From Misgurnus anguillicaudatus (taxonomy: Eukaryota; Chordata; Actinopteri; Cypriniformes; Cobitidae): a stretch of DNA of 64,000 nucleotides. Every line of letters starts with the position of its first letter. The stretch's first letter is position 1. Made by a program: the position numbers and the translations under genes. The stretch lies in contig NC_073359.2 in the NCBI RefSeq assembly GCF_027580225.2, positions 14,268,001-14,332,000 on the forward strand, given 5' to 3'. The notes under the pieces are model-generated. The model had not been told where the DNA came from. It worked only from the letters and a program-made list of their open reading frames with translations, and did no database searches. Of the stretch, positions 53,979-64,000 are shown one piece after another.

Positions 53979-54801
53979 GGGCCCTATTTTAACGATCTGA
54001 AACGCAAGTCCGAAGCGCAAAGCGCAAGTGACTTTGTGGGCGGATCTTGGGCACACAGGAGGACGTCGCTGCGTCCACCCTCACCGCTGAAAGGGTTTGG
54101 GGGCTTTGAAATCGGACACAAGAAACGCAAGCAAGGTCCAACCCCAAAGTACACTTACAAATCAAGTTCACATACATGAAGGTTTCTTATGAAAACATTT
54201 TAATTATTATTTAGATAAAATAAACGTAATACAGCCACACAACAAACTTATGAAAATATTTAAATCGTTATTTGCATGATAATTGTTTAACGCTGGCACA
54301 CAAAATAAATAAAAACTATCACCACAATGCTCACCAAAATGATTTCCCTTATCTCATGTATTAATATTTTTTATTGTAACAATTTATGATTTAATTATTT
54401 CCCTTATCTTATATTTTTTATTGTAACAATTTATGATTTGCAAAAACAACTGTTGCATCTGTGTAGATTAGATAAGCAATGCGCATTGTGCGCGCTATAC
54501 ATTATGGTCAAGCATGCGCCCTTAAAATAGCATAATGAACCACGCGCACAAGCCACTGACTTTAGACTAGTTTTTTTTGGTTAGTAGCGCAATTGTTTTT
54601 TGAAACTGCATAGCATAAGAGATGGTTTGCGCCGAAGCACGCCTCCTTTTTTGCGCTGAACCGCCCAGGGAGCGCAAGTTCATTCCCTAGTTTGCCGACG
54701 TGCGTCTGTGGAGGGAAAAACCCGCTGTGCGCCAGTGCAAAATACGAAATGATACATGCGTCACTGACAAAGTCAATTGCGCTGGGTGCAAGATAGGGCC
54801 C
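53979..54801. mobile_element. Harbinger-like non-autonomous element, 823 bp
   Basis: The ends GGGCCCTATTTTAACGATCT and the inverted GCAAGATAGGGCCC pair over the outer bases. The 3-bp flanks are ATA (53,976-53,978 and 54,802-54,804), consistent with PIF/Harbinger. Many GCGCAA-type short repeats lie inside both ends. No transposase frame is present. Confidence 0.65.
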
Positions 54802-54945
54802 ATAGTGTTTCTTTCGTTATGAAACAGCATTGTTCTCAAACAACAAGATATTTATATATCATTGCAAGATTTAAAAAATATATAATAAAACACCTCCAAA
54901 AAAGAAGTTTTTTTGCTTTTTTTGTAATTTTTGTTTATTTGTGTG

Positions 54946-56909
54946 CAGTGGCGGTTGGTGTTAAAAAAATGTGGGGGGGTGTAAATAAACTCAAAATCAA
55001 ACTTTTACTGTAGTAATGCAGTACTGTTAATAGCCATTTATCAGGTGATGAATATCATTACTGCTCAGCTAAAATACTGAAAATGTTACAGTTGAAGTCA
55101 AACGCACGAAATAAATGTACTATGAATCTGTAATGAACTAATCAAGGTAATCATTCACACACACACACACAACACACACACACACAGAGGTTGCGATAGA
55201 CAATCTCCGTCATTTTTTTTAATGAACAGCTTTGTAAATAGTCCGTCACAGTCAGTTATTATCTGTCATTTCATGTTTTAATTATTTTTGTTCACATGTC
55301 CATTTCTAATCATAAACTTACAAGACGAGCATACAAGTCAAAATGTGTTTATTTATACATTTAGAGAACAGATAAACAGAGACCGTGCATCACTTTACAT
55401 GTTTAACATCACATGAAGCAGATGAATATATTTTTTTCTCACAGTGACAGCGGAGGCGATAAAACACACAAGCTTAACAGGCAAATATGAACAAATCAAA
55501 TAACAAAATACTACTGGGATTTAAATATCAATAAACATGTATAAATCTTAATTGAACTAAACTCATTTGAAACCATCCTGTGTAATAAACGCATAAAGGC
55601 AGATTAATGCAGACTCTTGTCATTAGATTTTGTGTCTTTACCTTAGACAGGCGTCTGGTTGCAGTACCTGTAGTGTTTAACTTCAGCATCGATGCGCAGA
55701 CCAATCCATGTATGACATCAAAATATCGCCAGAAAGTTTAGAAACCAGGGTGTCATCAGTGAGAGCAACACACTGCCACCAACTGGACATGACTAGGAAT
55801 TACATTCTCAAGTTAAGTTGTATGGGCAATCTGCCAAAATGGCGTTCAGATTTTTCTTTTTCCTGCTTAAAATTTTCTCCGCAAAGACGGAGATTAAGTT
55901 ACGGATTTACAGAGTTAACGCAACCGAACACACACAAAAACATTTTTCCCTCACAACGACTAACTTACATACAGTCCATCAGCTCAATCTGCATGGTTCG
56001 CAAAGTTCCCTTAAAAACACAGTTTTCTCTTGGGTGCATTTTTAAACTATACAACAACAAAACTAACAACAAAAAAGTTGACCAAGCCACGGAATATACT
56101 GATTATATGAGCTCTCGCTCTCATTATGTCCACGCAACACAAGCTCCAACACGCCACAAAATTTTGTGTCGTGCAGGCAGTTTATCACGCATTCAGACTT
56201 TAAAATGGCAAACGGGAAAAAAATAAAACTCAGGACTTACATGATATCCAGCTAGACAACTCCATTTGCCATGAGAAGTGGTGAAGCACACAAACAGCTA
56301 TCATTTGACTTTGTTGGTCAATCTGGTCCAAGCTTCATAATCTTTTATTTATTCTTCAATCAAACGCCTTGTAAAGGGTGATTTTGTAAGGATAAAATCA
56401 TTTTTTCCTTCATCTCAATATATTTCACTTGCTTTCACTGATCAGTACTCTAGCTATCAGTTAACACAGCAATCTGCAACACGATTATGAGACTCTGAAA
56501 ACGGTCCAATCACAGGAGGTCAAAAACATAAAAAACAATATTGATTCTTACAACATAAGTGGGAGGGTTTGGGGCACACAGTCCTGCGCCCCAGGGCGGA
56601 TCCGAAACCAGCCATTTAAAGCTCAGCCTCAGGTCACATGTTTTTACCCTTTTTACTGCCCCAGACACACAAACATGACACACACACAACAAACTTTTTG
56701 ATTTGATTTGACGTTTTGATTTTTATATAATTAATATAATTTTAATAAATTATAACATGACTAACAGTGAAATAGTACAACTTAACGGTTTTATTTTGTA
56801 TTAATTTGCATTATATATTTAACTTTTTTGTAACATATTAAAGTAGCTTTTCTCTCTGACCAACTTTAAGGGGACGGCGCCCCAGTCTCCTATTGACCAG
56901 CCGCAACTG
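54946..56909. mobile_element. Non-autonomous hAT element, 1,964 bp
   Basis: CAGTGGCGGTTGGTG (54,946) and, inverted from the right, CAGTTGCGGCTGGTC (ending 56,909) match at 12 of 15 bases. The flanks TTTGTGTG and TTTGTTTG are an 8-bp duplication with one mismatch. A (CA)n run lies at 55,159-55,188. No recognisable transposase is present. Confidence 0.72.
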
Positions 56910-56999
56910 TTTGTTTGTATTATGTTTGTTATTACACTGTTTTGTGTCTTGTATGTGAATCAGAAATGTGGGGATATTAGAATAAGATTTTCTCTATTC

Positions 57000-57210
57000 A
57001 TTCTTAATTAGTAAGTGGAATGGTGGCCACTCCCACCTATTCTCCAGCTGCTTGTGATTACTGTTTAAGCAGAGCACATTGTTTCAATGAATGTGTATCC
57101 TGAGGAAGGCGTAAGCCGAAGCGCGTAGATCTACCTTTTAATTTTGTATGTAGCCCAGTTTACTAAAGGCTTTTTAACATTTTCTCTTGAGTGCCTTGAA
57201 TATTTTTTTT
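57000..57210 (+). mobile_element. Penelope-like terminal repeat, second copy
   Basis: It matches the inverse of 37,815-38,020: ATGGTGGCCACTCCCA, CCAGCTGCT, GTGATTACT, the ribozyme region, TAGATCTACCTTTTAATTTT and GTATGTAGCCCAGT are shared in order. It ends near GAGTGCCTTGAATATT. No coding part is attached. Confidence 0.7.
57092..57135 (+). ncRNA. Degraded hammerhead ribozyme motif
   Basis: The core is CTGAGGA (the changed base is the variable position of CUGANGA), stem II is GGC-GTAA-GCC, and the second core block is GAAG instead of GAAA. The change turns the conserved A-U pair of stem III into G-U, which is likely to weaken cleavage. Stem I arms TGTGTATC and GATCTACC are the same as in the copy at 37,892. 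Confidence 0.5.
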
Positions 57211-57709
57211 TTAAGTGTAAATCTATCTTGTACTGTTGACCGTTGAGTTACTGTTGACCCACATGTGTGTTACTTATGTTCAAAGTGAAATTTCACATTT
57301 GTTCAAAATTCCACCTGGTATTGATAGACCATACTTGTTTAGTTATTGACCACAGCAAAAATATATTTCTGTCTAAACCATTATCTTTTAAAATTACGTT
57401 TTTTCTGAAAAATTGTACTTTCGCCTCTGCTCTCCACTATACATGAGTTTTACTGTTAATGTGTTTATGCAGATTGTATTTTATAAACTTAATCATGTTT
57501 TCTGTTAAAAGTGATTTAAGACTTCATTTAAGGCGCTGTTTTACTGACTGAATAATTTATTTAACAAGTGTTTAGAAATTAAGTCAGAGAAATGTTGGTT
57601 TTGCCAGTTGAATAAAAGCTGTGAATTATCACAACATGCCTAAGCAGCCACATCGCATGAAAATAACTGAACAGTGTCCCAATGTGAAGTGAGCTAGGGT
57701 CCTTACAAG
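57211..57709. other. AT-rich spacer, nothing recognised
   Basis: No coding sequence or paired repeats are visible. It includes the left duplication CTTACAAG of the next element at 57,702-57,709. Confidence 0.4.
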
Positions 57710-58448
57710 CAGCGTTGGCAACGTTACTTTAAAAAAGTAATTAGTTATAGTTACTAGTTACTTCTCAAAAATAGTAACTGAATTAGTATCTAATTATCAG
57801 GCAAAGTAACTATTGCGTTACCTAAAAAAGTTCAAATATTTCAAATAACTTGGATGCTCCCAATATAAAAATTTGTTAAATGAATGAATTAGACACTAAC
57901 GTTAAAGAGAAATCAATAATTGTGTTACAGCATGTGATGATGTGGGGTGCTTTGTTAGATCAGAATTACAGACATGAAGAGGCTCTTACTCTGCATAAGT
58001 TGCACATTACATAAACATTCTTACGTTTCACCTCAACGATGGAAAAATAGTGCTTATTATACTTTGTGTTTGCGACTGCTACCTTTGAGTTTGTTGTACT
58101 TGTCTTCGCTCTGTCATTGCGGAAGTGGGACTCGGACGGACTGCAGCGCGAGGACCGGGCTGCCTGTGAGTGTCTAGCAGAATCACCTGCTGCTCGTTGA
58201 GAAGAGAGAGCGATACATCCTCTCGCGTCAGTCTCCAACCACGCCAGAAAAGATCGCTAGATTTGTCCTAGTCTCTTTTTGTAAATAAAGTCGCTAAAGG
58301 GGTTTAGAAAGTTGCTAAACAACAAAGTCACTAAGTTGGCAGCACTGCACACTGCTCGGACTGTGCATATGTTTGTGTATGAACTCTGCCTGCCTCTGGT
58401 TGTCTAACGATTGAAATTAAGCCAATCATCATTGGTTATGTGGTTGTC

Positions 58449-58481
58449 CCCCCCCCCCCACACACACACACACACACACAA
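58449..58481. repeat. Poly-C and (CA)n microsatellite
   Basis: A run of ten C residues followed by about eleven CA units lies inside the hAT element. Confidence 0.95.
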
Positions 58482-59717
58482 GAAAAACATTGCCTGTCTG
58501 GATGAGAGAACCTACTCTGGTGAAAATAGCGTTAGTGAGATTACTTGACCTCTCCCCGGCCCCTCCCCCAAAACGGCCATTGTCCAATCACACATAACAG
58601 CAACCGTTACTATGCGAGCACGTCCGACAAACATTCACGCCCGCGACGTTTGTGAGCGGTGTATACAATGGATAAAACAGTGTGGACTACCCCATCCAGT
58701 TAAATGTGTCGAACATTTACAAAGCATAAATACATCTGTACAAAGGTAAGGCTTACAGCTAACTAGTTACAGTGTTGTCTAGATCTACTAACTAGAGGCA
58801 AGAACACAAATTGGACCAAAGTTAGGATTACGATGAATATAATTGCCAGAATGTTAACCTACTTTCTAAGCTGAGTATAATGAGTTATTTTGACAACATT
58901 AGTTAACATGTTAGCTAACGCTACTAGCTACATTAGCTGCTGTTGTGTTGGGACTTTCAGCTCCCCAACTTTATTTTTCATCAGTTTACCACAAAGTCGA
59001 ACATAGCGCCCTAACAATCAACTTTAAATAATTTGTTTTTATCTTTCATGTAGCTTTTTATGAACGCAAAACCTACCCCTGAGTTTCTCAATCCCGTAAA
59101 TGCTGTGCAATTTTATTATATTATACATTTTATTTATTATATTATCTGTCCTGCAACTTTTAAGCCAAAGCAATTTCCTATTTGTGAATTCTGGTTATCA
59201 CCAAAGGAAAGAAAACATTATGATTCTCAAAACGGCTATCCTCAAAACAACAGACAAATGTTAGTTAGCTTTGAATGGCTTTGAAACACATGTAGGTTTG
59301 GCTAGCTAACATACCCTTGTATTTTAACAAAATAGCTATTAATAGACATTAATAGACCATACTAGTGGTGCACGATATATCGGCCGCCGATATGGACATT
59401 TTTTTACACATCGGCATCGTTCCGATGTCAAAATAAGGACGATGTGAACAGGCCGATAATTATTCCAGTGTATTTCACGTGTGTGTAGGAGACGTGAGTG
59501 TGGGGGCGAGTATGTTTGTTTATGCACGAGCGCATAAGTTACACATGTGCTGAAGCAGGTTCTGTCGTCTGCCTGGTCGTTCTTCAAAGTGTCTGAAGAA
59601 GATCCTCGCTATGCTGTGTGACAAGGGTGTCCAATACGTCGATCGCGATCGCAAAGGCAATGCAGGTAGGTCGCACATAAGTTAACTGTGTATCTTCATG
59701 CTGCTCCATGCCTACAA

Positions 59718-60656
59718 GAGTAATTGTGAAACATGTAAGTCTTTTTGAGTTGCTGTGCCTTTCTTCTCAAATGTGTTTTTATAAATCTTATGCCTGCCCG
59801 CTGCAGCTCAGTCTTGTAAACTTCCGAAATTTACCAGAATGCAATCGCATCGCATTCTTGCAGTCACTGATACACGCGCCCAGGGTTTGTGCCCGCGCGC
59901 GAACGAGGGAGAGAGAGCGGCAGCATTGTGCTGATTTATATGCTTCTAATACTATTGTCATTTTCTTTCTAGTTTGTTTCACTAAACCGTATCTCCGCTA
60001 TTTTAAATAGTACTCGACATGTACTCCAGGATTATTCTTAAACTCCTCAAAAAAATAGAGTAATGGTGACAGCCCTAAATCCAATGTGGAGATATATGCA
60101 GTATAGTCCACGCATTTAAAGTGTTTTTAGCATGTAGAACTTGTCGGCTAAAAGTCTGGACAACACTGTCTTAGAGTAATTGTGAAACGCATAAGTCTTT
60201 TTGAGTTGCTGTGCTTTTCTTCTCAAATGTGTTTTTATAAATCTTATGCCTGCCCGCTGCAGCTTAGTCGTGTAAACTTCCGAAATTTACCAGGATGCAA
60301 TCTCATTCTTGCCTTCATGCAGCTGATGCACGCGCCCGGTGTGTGTGACGTGTGTGTGTGTGCGCGCGTGCATGAGCGAACGAGGGAGGGAGGGAGAGAG
60401 AGAGAGAGAGCGTGAGAGAGAGAGAGAGGCAGCACTGTGCTGATTAATATGCTTCTGATACTATTGTTATTTTCTTTCTAGTTTGTTTTACCAAACCGTA
60501 TCTCCGCTATTTTAAACAGTACTCGACATGAACTCCGGGATTTTTTTAACTCCTCAAAAAAATAGAGTAATGGTGACAGCCCTAAATCCAATGTAGAGAT
60601 ATATGCAGTGTAGTCCACTCATTTAAAGTGTTTTTAAGCATGTAGATCTTGTCGCT
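59718..60656. repeat. Tandem duplication, about 456-bp period
   Basis: AGAGTAATTGTGAAAC recurs at 59,718 and about 60,174, with the same downstream order: TTTTTGAGTTGCTGTG, CTGCCCGCTGCAGCT, AACTTCCGAAATTTACCAG, GCTGATT, CTAGTTTGTTT, CCGTATCTCCGCTATTTTAA and AATAGAGTAATGGTGACAG. The second copy has a longer GA-rich tract (60,384-60,428). Confidence 0.88.
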
Positions 60657-60722
60657 TTATCATTTTAAAAGTAGATCACCACACAAAAAAAGTCTGGACA
60701 CCCCTGCTGCTGTATGCAATTA

Positions 60723-61792
60723 GGGCGCACTCACACTATCCAAACCAAACCACGCTCGTTTGACCCCCAAAGCCTGGTTTGTTTGACTAGTGTGATCGCT
60801 CTGTTCCGCGCCCGGGCGCGGATTGGTTAATCACGCTGCGGCCGGTTTGCAGAGGTGGGCCGAAGCGCGGTTCACTTGGGCCCAGGTGCGGAAGGCTGTG
60901 GTGTGAGCGCAATCACGCCTAACCGCGATTCAAAAGGTGAAGACGTCAGTTGCGCGACCACTCACCTTCATCTGCCTCCGTAAAAACCCTTTGATGCGCG
61001 CAGCGGGGTTACGTGAATGTCCGAGCTGCACACGTGACAGATCAACTAAGCAATATGATGACATGTGAGAGGGCTGTCTGTAATCCCGCACCAAACGACT
61101 CTGGGTAAAAAATTATGTTTTATATAAACAAGGTTTGGGAGGAGCTGATCAGTCAATGAACACGGCTGGCTCTCGATCATTAATCAATGAACATGGCTGG
61201 CTCTTAATCACTAATCAATGAACATGGCTGGCTCTCAATCACTAATCAATGAACACGGCTGACTCTCGATGATTAAGCAATGAACACGGCTGGTTATCAA
61301 TCACTAATCAACACAACAACTTAGTACCAGCTCTATAAATAAACATAGAGTCCTTACCCTCAATTCTCTGGAAAATTATTGCAAACCCACCTCCACCCCT
61401 TTGCCTCACTACGTACATTTAGCTCAGCACCGGGGATAACCCGGGGCTCCTTCCCCAGTCAAGGCACCAACGTTCCGAACTCGGGGGGTGTTTCCCGAGC
61501 TTGGAACCTTCGCCCCGGGACAGCACGCCACTCACGCATATTAGCAGTCCCACTTTATTGTCAGTGAGGCGAACTCGTAAAACACAGACTTATCATTACG
61601 GTGGGTTCCAGTGTTAAGAGAGAGCTTTACTTCCTGCTTTTTTCAAAACAAACGCAACTTAATGACGAAAGCGCGCCCGGACTCGGATCGATAAAAAGTA
61701 CAGTGTGAGTGCGTGCACCATGGGGGAGAAGGGAGGGGTGACAATCGCGCTGGGGCATGGTTTGGTTTGGTTTGAATAATGTGAGTGCGCCC
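60723..61792. mobile_element. Harbinger-like non-autonomous element, 1,070 bp, TTA TSD
   Basis: GGGCGCACTCACACTAT at the left pairs with ATAATGTGAGTGCGCCC at the right with one mismatch; AAACCAAACCA and its complement extend the pairing. TTA flanks both ends (60,720-60,722 and 61,793-61,795), the PIF/Harbinger target. It carries a 31-bp VNTR and no transposase. Confidence 0.85.
61152..61313. repeat. 31-bp tandem repeat, about five copies
   Basis: The unit (AATCAATGAACATGGCTGGC followed by TCTCAATCACT) starts at 61,152, 61,183, 61,214, 61,245 and 61,276 with minor changes. Confidence 0.93.
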
Positions 61793-62221
61793 TTAGAGTG
61801 TGGGCCGGGTGATGCAAGGGGGAGTTCGGGTCAAATTGTTCAACACAACCAATTTGATCACCCACTAAAAAAATAAGCACCTAGAAGCTTACAAAGAATA
61901 TGTGAAATCAGCTAATTAATGACATTTTGCACATGGGTAAAGGTGCCCAATCAGTCATTTCTGGAAATAAATTACAAAAGTAAAAAAAGTGTTTTGGAAA
62001 ATAGCTCTTTATTTGATTATCATTAAAATGTGTTTTCTATACAGAGATATCGGCATCGGCAAATATCGGTATCGGCCATAACAGACAAGGGTCATATCGG
62101 TTATCGGTATCGGCCAAACTTTTCACATCGGTGCATCACTAGACCATACCATATAAAAGAGAACTTACCCGGCAGTGCAAGAGCATGACTGGTCCACAAG
62201 GCTGTGCTGGTTGCATTTGAG

Positions 62222-62479
62222 TTACCGGTCATGTGGTTTCTCATTTTTAGCTTGAGACCGGTAAGCATTAGCCTCGATAGTAGTCGTGTCTCCTTCATTG
62301 CGTCTTTTATATTTTGAATATATCCCTCCACTGCATACTGTAACCCCTTTTGCCTCGATCTGGAGGATATCGCGGAGGTATTGCTCCAAAGAATATGTGA
62401 AATCACTGACACGCACGGGTATATCGCTTTCCGTCATGGCAATTTGTCGCGCTGGTAATTTGTTTGTCGGAAGTAGCAA
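62222..62479 (-). other. Small open frame of unknown nature
   Basis: An 85-codon minus-strand frame (inner ATG at 62,438 giving MTESDIPVRVSDFTYSLEQY) lies inside the outer hAT. I recognise no domain. It could be a 5' exon of a transposase-linked gene, with a GTAACT donor near 62,222. It could equally be chance. Confidence 0.25.
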
Positions 62480-62653
62480 CAGTAACTAAGGGGGGCGGGC
62501 TCGGCGAAAGGCTAATTATAGTAACGCGCAGCATTTATTGTCAGTAACGGTAACGGCGTTATAACGGGGGAAACAGTAATTTATTTGATTACTCGTTACT
62601 GAAAAAAAACCTGAAAAAAATCTAACGCCGTTATTACCATCACTGCTTACAAG

Positions 62654-63192
62654 CGACCAAACATGCGAACACGATATACTGATTCGTGTGCTAGAGAGCT
62701 GATTGAGACAGCCCATGTCTTTTAGGAAAGACAGACTTACAAAATGTGCAGAACAGTGGGCCTACAAGACCAAGGCCCTGCACCACAAGACCAAGGCCCT
62801 GCACTACAGTGCACTACCAAATATTTATGTTTGATAGTACTTTCACAATAGCCAATGAGAGATGGAGGTCAACGAAAGACCTTTTGAGACAGCAACCACA
62901 AAATATGCTGTTGTACGTGTCAGGACTCAGGTAGACAGTGGGAATGAAGAAGCGGCTTGTGGAAGTTTAGAAACAACTCAACTCAACAACTCAACCTAAA
63001 TAACGCACCCAGGAATACGTATTAGAACCATTGCCTTAAAAACAAGACCTGGGGCCCATTATTCGAATGTCACTTATAACATCCGAGATCAAATGAAAAA
63101 TCCAAGATATTCCGATCTAGCTAAACATGATCTCCCTAATTCGGTTCTTTGAACAATCCTGCTGTTTATGGATGATTAGTATGGCTGGATTC
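62654..63192. other. Unassigned flank
   Basis: It includes a short duplication (ACAAGACCAAGGCCCTGCAC twice at about 62,763-62,804). No gene is recognised. Confidence 0.35.
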
Positions 63193-63691
63193 AGGGGCGT
63201 AGCACAGGATCGTGGGCCCTATGCAAAGATTATGTGCAGGGACCCCTTTAATTCTGTTACAAACTAAAAAACATGAAATGGAATTTGTATATATTTAGTA
63301 TATATTTCCCAATTTTGATTCACTTTTTCAATGAGGGTCAAATATTAGCACTTAAAGATTCACTATTTTAATTTTTTTGTATTTCAAAGTGAACAAGCAG
63401 TGGTCTCACATGTGGCACAAAAAAAGGATGAATTTGTGATGGGGGAAAGTATTAAAAAATAAAAGAAATATACACATATCATTACCATTAAATGGGTTAC
63501 ATGGGGTTTTTTTAACCCTGTGTTGGGTCAAAAAGGGATGAACCCTGTTGGGTTGTAATGTTCGGTGGTACATTGTTGCCACATACATATAATTTATATT
63601 ATTTTCACTCAGTTTTGTTGTTTTAATAAGAAACTATGTTGTCATTAAAACAACATATTTCCCCATATTAATCAATTGTCTCAACTCAGGT
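63193..63691 (+). mobile_element. Possible hAT left end, incomplete
   Basis: CAGGGGCGTAGCACAGGATC and GTGGGCCC at 63,193 resemble the starts of the complete hATs at 4,882 and 16,719. The opposite end is not in the window. Confidence 0.35.
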
Positions 63692-64000
63692 TTAAAGGGG
63701 TTATATTATGAGATATATTTAAGATGTAAAATAAATCTTTGGTGTCCCCAGAGTGTGTATGTGAAGTTTTAGCTCAAAATACCATATAGATAATTAATTA
63801 TAGCATGTTAACATTGCCACTTTGTAGGCCTGAGCAAAAGTGTGCCATTTCTGGGTGTGTCATTTAAAATGCAAATGAGCAGATGAAATACAAACACATA
63901 TCACAATGATGGTGGTTTGTTGTAATTGAAACTCAATTGTGCTGTCAAGTCCTTCTTTTCTCTCTCTTTATCTCTGCACTAAATTGCAGTGCTGTGGTTG
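63692..64000 (+). mobile_element. MITE left part, truncated by window end
   Basis: TTTAAAGGGGTTATATTATG at about 63,692 is the start of a MITE type frequent in cyprinid genomes. The right end would lie beyond 64,000. Confidence 0.45.

Larger units (their letters stand above)
59363..62141. mobile_element. Nested hAT element, 2,779 bp, with 8-bp TSD
   Basis: The ends TAGTGGTGCACGATATATCG and the inverted ATCGGTGCATCACTA carry repeated ATCGGC/GCCGAT subterminal motifs. GACCATAC is duplicated exactly at 59,355-59,362 and 62,142-62,149. It lies inside the hAT at 57,710-62,645 and itself contains a 0.46-kb tandem duplication and a Harbinger-like element. Confidence 0.9.
57710..62645. mobile_element. 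hAT element (GTAACT-rich termini) with nested hAT, 8-bp TSD
   Basis: It starts CAGCGTTGGCAACGTTACTT and ends ACGCCGTTATTACCATCACT plus G. Both ends are rich in AGTAAC/GTTACT motifs, as in the Ac-like hATs of fish. CTTACAAG is duplicated exactly at 57,702-57,709 and 62,646-62,653. Excluding the nested hAT the element is about 2.1 kb. Possible exon pieces exist (ATG-led segment with donor near 58,669-58,748; minus-strand frame at 62,222-62,479), but no catalytic domain is recognised. Confidence 0.88.

Noticed and set aside
59339..59587. 82-codon minus-strand frame near the nested hAT left end
   Set aside because: It runs across the hAT terminus and target duplication, so it cannot be a native gene.

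Overview
The window reads as repeat-dense genomic DNA of a teleost fish, most probably a cyprinid. I infer this from the element families rather than from any host gene. They are many non-autonomous hAT elements, L2-clade LINEs, a Gmr1-type Ty3/gypsy element, Penelope-like elements with GIY-YIG coding, and palindromic MITEs of the kind common in zebrafish and carp. I found no intact host protein-coding gene, rRNA, functional tRNA or CRISPR array. Nearly everything readable is a transposable element, and most elements are nested in others.

Layout. Positions 1-3.8 kb hold a decayed hAT transposase C-terminus and a 1.6-kb hAT with perfect 12-bp termini. Positions 3.8-6.4 kb hold LTR-derived sequence, a minus-strand hAT transposase remnant and a second non-autonomous hAT. 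Positions 6.4-13.9 kb are one L2-clade LINE with two tandem 5' monomers. Its esterase-type ORF1 is cut by a hAT and by a hAT-fragment/LTR-element block, and its ORF2 has a large internal deletion. At 13.9-16.0 kb are a minus-strand non-autonomous LTR element with a 24-bp VNTR and a 1.0-kb TTAA-flanked piggyBac-like element. At 16.3-20.8 kb is a decayed Ty3/gypsy element whose 5' LTR carries a hAT. At 21.1-25.3 kb is a 4.2-kb element with about 0.63-kb inverted repeats and a minus-strand spliced gene remnant.

Positions 25.4-30.3 kb hold a broken multi-exon gene resembling the fish SAMD3-like family, interrupted by MITEs. Positions 32.9-35.1 kb hold an L1 3' fragment and a second L2 copy. A piggyBac-like composite at 35.2-39.0 kb contains a tRNA-derived SINE, a GACGTC-rich tandem repeat and a fold-back Penelope fragment with a hammerhead-ribozyme motif. 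At 39.3-49.9 kb a hAT-like element contains an entire 8.7-kb Gmr1-like retrotransposon (order protease-integrase-RT-RNase H) with 5-bp target duplications; both of its LTRs carry later insertions. At 50.2-52.6 kb a Penelope GIY-YIG reading frame is interrupted by a hAT nested in the end of another hAT. From 52.6 kb to the end are further MITEs, Harbinger-like elements, hATs and a second Penelope terminus.

Nothing here works as a genetic pathway. What the sequence records well is insertion order: target-site duplications (8 bp for hAT, TTAA for piggyBac-like, 3 bp for Harbinger-like, 5 bp for LTR elements, 15 bp for L1) fix many boundaries to the base. Coding remnants carry stops or frameshifts, except the 581-codon Gmr1 RT-RNase H frame, which is still open.
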